DNA from: Herbidospora sakaeratensis
GTDB taxonomy: Bacteria > Actinomycetota > Actinomycetes > Streptosporangiales > Streptosporangiaceae
Reading direction: 5' to 3'
NCBI RefSeq assembly: GCF_001570525.1
Contig: NZ_BBXC01000022.1
Span: 1 to 64,000, forward strand
DNA length: 64,000 nt
This document shows, piece after piece, positions 61,892 to 64,000 of this stretch. Position 1 is the first letter of the stretch. Each line of letters opens with the position of its first letter. Under the pieces are notes generated by a model that was given only the letters and a program-made list of their open reading frames with translations, had not been told where the DNA came from and ran no database searches. The position numbers and the translations under genes are program-made.

Positions 61892-63442
61892 ATGCTGGAC
61901 GTCCTCGATCCTCCCGCGGTGCGGGAGTGGGCCAGGCGGTCGGCGCAGGCGCTCGGCGCGGCCCGCGCCCAGATCGACGCGCTGAACGTCTTCCCGATCC
62001 CCGACGGCGACACCGGCACCAACCTCCACCTCACGCTGCTCGCGGCGGCCGACGCCCTCGACGCGCTGCCCGACACGGCCGACCACGACGCGACCTGGCG
62101 GGCCCTCGCCCACGGCGCGCTCCTGGGGGCCAGGGGGAACTCGGGGGTGATCGTCAGCCAGGCGCTGCGCGGGCTGGCCGAGGTCCTGCGCACGGCCGAG
62201 GGACGCGCCGACGACCTGCGGACCGGCCTGGCCAGGGCGGCCGAGCTCGCCACGGCGGCGGTGTCGCGGCCGGTCGAGGGCACCGTGCTGAGCGTGCTGA
62301 CCACGGCCGCCTCGGCGGTGCGCGACCTGCCCGGCGACCTCGCGGCCATCGCGGCGAAGGCCGCCGAGGAGGCGCGCGGGGCGCTCGCCCGCACGACCGC
62401 CCAGCTCGACGTGCTGGCCAGGAACGGGGTCGTCGACGCGGGCGCGGCCGGGCTGGTGATCATCCTCGAAACGCTCGTGGACGTCGTCACGGGCGTCCAC
62501 GGCCGGCACGAGGTGCCCGCGCCGGCGCGGCCGGTGATCCGCGCCGAAGACGACGACGCCCACGGCTACGAGGTCATGTACCTCCTGGACGCCCCCTCGG
62601 TCGACCGCCTGCGCGAGGAGCTCGACGCCCTCGGCGACTCGCTGGTGATCGTGGGCGGCGACGGGCTCTGGAACGTGCACGTCCACGTCGCCGACGCCGG
62701 GGCCGCCGTCGAGGCCGGGCTGGCGGCCGGGCGGCCGCACCGGATCAGGATCACCTACCTGGGCGGGCGGGCCCACGTCCAGGGCGGACGCGGGGTCGTC
62801 GCGGTCGCCGCCGGAGACGGGCTCGCGGCGCTGTTCCGCGAGTCGGGGGCCGTGGTGGTCACCCGCGAACCGGGCTCGTCGCCGCCGCTGGCGGCGGTGC
62901 TCGCGGCGATCAGGGAGTCCGGGTCGGAGGTCGCGGTGCTGCCCAACGACGCGGCGGTCCGCTCGGTCGCCGCCGCCGCGGCCGAGATCGCCCGGGAGGA
63001 GGGCTCGGCCGTCGCCGTGTTGCCGACGCTCGCGTCGGTGCAGGGCCTGGCGGCGCTCGCGGTGCACGACCCGGCCCGGCGGTTCGACGACGACGTGCTG
63101 GCCATGGCCGAGGCCGCCGCGCACACCCGGCACGGGCACGTCTGGGTGGCCAACCGGGAGGCGATGACCTCGGCGGGGTTGTGCCGGCCGGGCGACGTGC
63201 TGGGCGTGGTCGACGGCGACGTCGCGCTCATCGGGTCCGAGTTGCGGGAGGTGACCGAGGACGTCGTGCGGCGGCTGGTGTCGGCCTCCAGCGAGCTGGT
63301 GACCCTGGTGACCGGGAGCGAGACGGGGGAGGGGCTGGCGAAGGCCGTACAGGACCTGCTGGCCCTGGAGAGGCCCGACGTCGAGGTGGCCGTCCACGCC
63401 GGCGGGCAGGGCGGTTACCCGTTGCTCATCGGCGTCGAGTGA
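61892..63442 (+). CDS. DhaL/DAK2 domain kinase, FakA-like
   Basis: 516 residues. The N-terminal DhaL domain (about 10-205) has NVFPIPDGDTGTN, which binds ADP and metal, GARGNSGVIVSQALRG, and NGVVDAGAAGLVII. The C-terminal half resembles the FakA/YloV middle and C-terminal domains (DDDAHGYEVMYLLDAPS, PDVEVAVHAGGQGGYPLLIGVE). FakA phosphorylates fatty acids with a FakB partner; no FakB is in view. It lies between rpmB and recG, a usual place for this gene. Confidence 0.9.
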   Translation: MLDVLDPPAVREWARRSAQALGAARAQIDALNVFPIPDGDTGTNLHLTLLAAADALDALPDTADHDATWRALAHGALLGARGNSGVIVSQALRGLAEVLRTAEGRADDLRTGLARAAELATAAVSRPVEGTVLSVLTTAASAVRDLPGDLAAIAAKAAEEARGALARTTAQLDVLARNGVVDAGAAGLVIILETLVDVVTGVHGRHEVPAPARPVIRAEDDDAHGYEVMYLLDAPSVDRLREELDALGDSLVIVGGDGLWNVHVHVADAGAAVEAGLAAGRPHRIRITYLGGRAHVQGGRGVVAVAAGDGLAALFRESGAVVVTREPGSSPPLAAVLAAIRESGSEVAVLPNDAAVRSVAAAAAEIAREEGSAVAVLPTLASVQGLAALAVHDPARRFDDDVLAMAEAAAHTRHGHVWVANREAMTSAGLCRPGDVLGVVDGDVALIGSELREVTEDVVRRLVSASSELVTLVTGSETGEGLAKAVQDLLALERPDVEVAVHAGGQGGYPLLIGVE

Positions 63443-63476
63443 TTTCTGTCGGCCGGTCGCGGTAGAACTGGGTGTC

Positions 63477-64000
63477 GTGACCAGGTTCGACGAGCCGTTG
63501 AAGCGGGTGGTCGGCGCCAAGACCGCCGCGCCGCTCGAAAGCGCCCTCGGCGTCGCCACCGTCGGCGAGCTGCTGCGCCACTATCCGCGCCGCTACGCCG
63601 AGCGCGGTGAGCTGACCTCGATCGCCTCGCTGGAGCACGACGAGATCGCCACCGTGCGGGGGCGCGTGTCGGCGGTGCAGCGGCGGCCGATGAAGAACCG
63701 CCAGGGCACCTGGCTCGACGTCGAGGTCACCGACGGCAAAGACCGCATCCACCTGGCCTTCTTCGGCAAGGGCGCGTTCGTGGCCGAGCAGCGGCTGCTG
63801 CCGGGCACCGAGGCGACCTTCTCCGGCAAGGTCAACGTGTTCGTCTCGCCGAAGGGCGCGAAACGCCGCTCGCTCACCCATCCCGACTACGTCACCGACG
63901 ATGAGGAGACCAGCGAGGAGTTCGCCACCGCGCCGGTGCCGATCTACCCGTCGGCGCAGAACCTGGCGAGCTGGAAGATCGGCCGCGCGGTCCGGCTGAT
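63477..64000 (+). CDS. recG: ATP-dependent DNA helicase RecG, N-terminal part (runs off window)
   Basis: Remodels replication forks and Holliday junctions. The first 174 codons are visible from GTG 63477. The N-terminal helices and OB-fold wedge domain (VGELLRHYPRRYAERGELTSI, ATVRGRVSAVQRRP, LDVEVTDGKDRIHLAFFGKGAF) match RecG. The helicase motifs lie beyond the window. The gene is 35 bp downstream of the kinase. Confidence 0.92.
   Translation, partial: MTRFDEPLKRVVGAKTAAPLESALGVATVGELLRHYPRRYAERGELTSIASLEHDEIATVRGRVSAVQRRPMKNRQGTWLDVEVTDGKDRIHLAFFGKGAFVAEQRLLPGTEATFSGKVNVFVSPKGAKRRSLTHPDYVTDDEETSEEFATAPVPIYPSAQNLASWKIGRAVRL

Overview
The window is a high-GC chromosomal segment of a filamentous actinobacterium. 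The best guess is order Streptosporangiales, possibly family Streptosporangiaceae. This rests on gene order (gatC-gatA-gatB, ilvB-ilvN-ilvC, ndgR/leuC-leuD-hup, gpsA-ddl-thiL-thiD-rpmB-recG), many GTG starts, many promoters of the form TAnnnT followed after 6-7 nt by a start codon (leaderless mRNAs), and an IS5-type element resembling those of Streptosporangium. The genus cannot be fixed from sequence alone.

Layout. 1-3.4 kb: a GH6 cellulase with a CebR/CelR-type operator, then a membrane GGDEF-EAL protein. 3.5-8.6 kb: the tRNA amidotransferase operon gatC-gatA-gatB, interrupted between gatA and gatB by a lower-GC two-gene cassette (AAA ATPase plus DUF4276/Toprim-like protein). 9-16.5 kb: VanW-type cell-wall protein, PQQ-type sugar dehydrogenase, 2-hydroxyacid dehydrogenase, and a second GGDEF-EAL protein coupled to an unknown gene. 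16.5-20 kb: ilvB-ilvN-ilvC behind a leader-peptide attenuator. 20-24.6 kb: HicB-like, ClpN-like, DUF1707-FHA and CAP proteins, an MFS sugar symporter and an SseB-like protein. 24.9-31.5 kb: serA, a leader peptide and microprotein, leuB, ilvE, an O-methyltransferase and attenuator-controlled cimA. 31.6-35 kb: an accessory patch with a structured intergenic region, a leaderless two-gene cassette of unknown function and a decayed IS5-family element that landed in the stop codon of a heparinase-type lyase gene. 36.8-38.2 kb: an AbiEii-like nucleotidyltransferase with an unknown partner, and an ABM monooxygenase. 38.2-43.5 kb: FAH hydrolase, gltX, a secreted protein, an M3 peptidase and tRNA-Gln/Glu/Glu. 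43.6-50.3 kb: redoxin, thioesterase, acidic unknown, ndgR, leuC-leuD, a small gene, HU. 50.3-64 kb: TetR/MFS pair with a four-site operator, fbiD, plsC, gpsA, a Cys/Met-type PLP enzyme, ddl, DUF3515 lipoprotein, RAM-domain protein, thiL (apparent ATC start), a collagen-like repeat membrane protein, thiD, rpmB, a DhaL/FakA-like kinase and the start of recG.

How it works together. Most enzymes specific to branched-chain amino acids are here (ilvB, ilvN, ilvC, ilvE, cimA, leuB, leuC, leuD), plus serA. Two layers of control are visible in the DNA. Three short leader peptides rich in Leu/Val/Ile precede ilvB, leuB and cimA, two of them with clear intrinsic terminators. A repeated palindrome GTCTC-N7-GAGAY stands at ilvB, at the leuB leader and twice between ndgR and leuC, which fits autoregulated NdgR/LtbR (IclR family) control. 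gltX, tRNA-Gln, tRNA-Glu and gatCAB together make up the indirect Gln-tRNA pathway. The most interesting accessory material is the cassette inside gatCAB, the unknown pair at 31.9-33.9 kb and the AbiEii pair, all possible defence or toxin-antitoxin modules by inference only.
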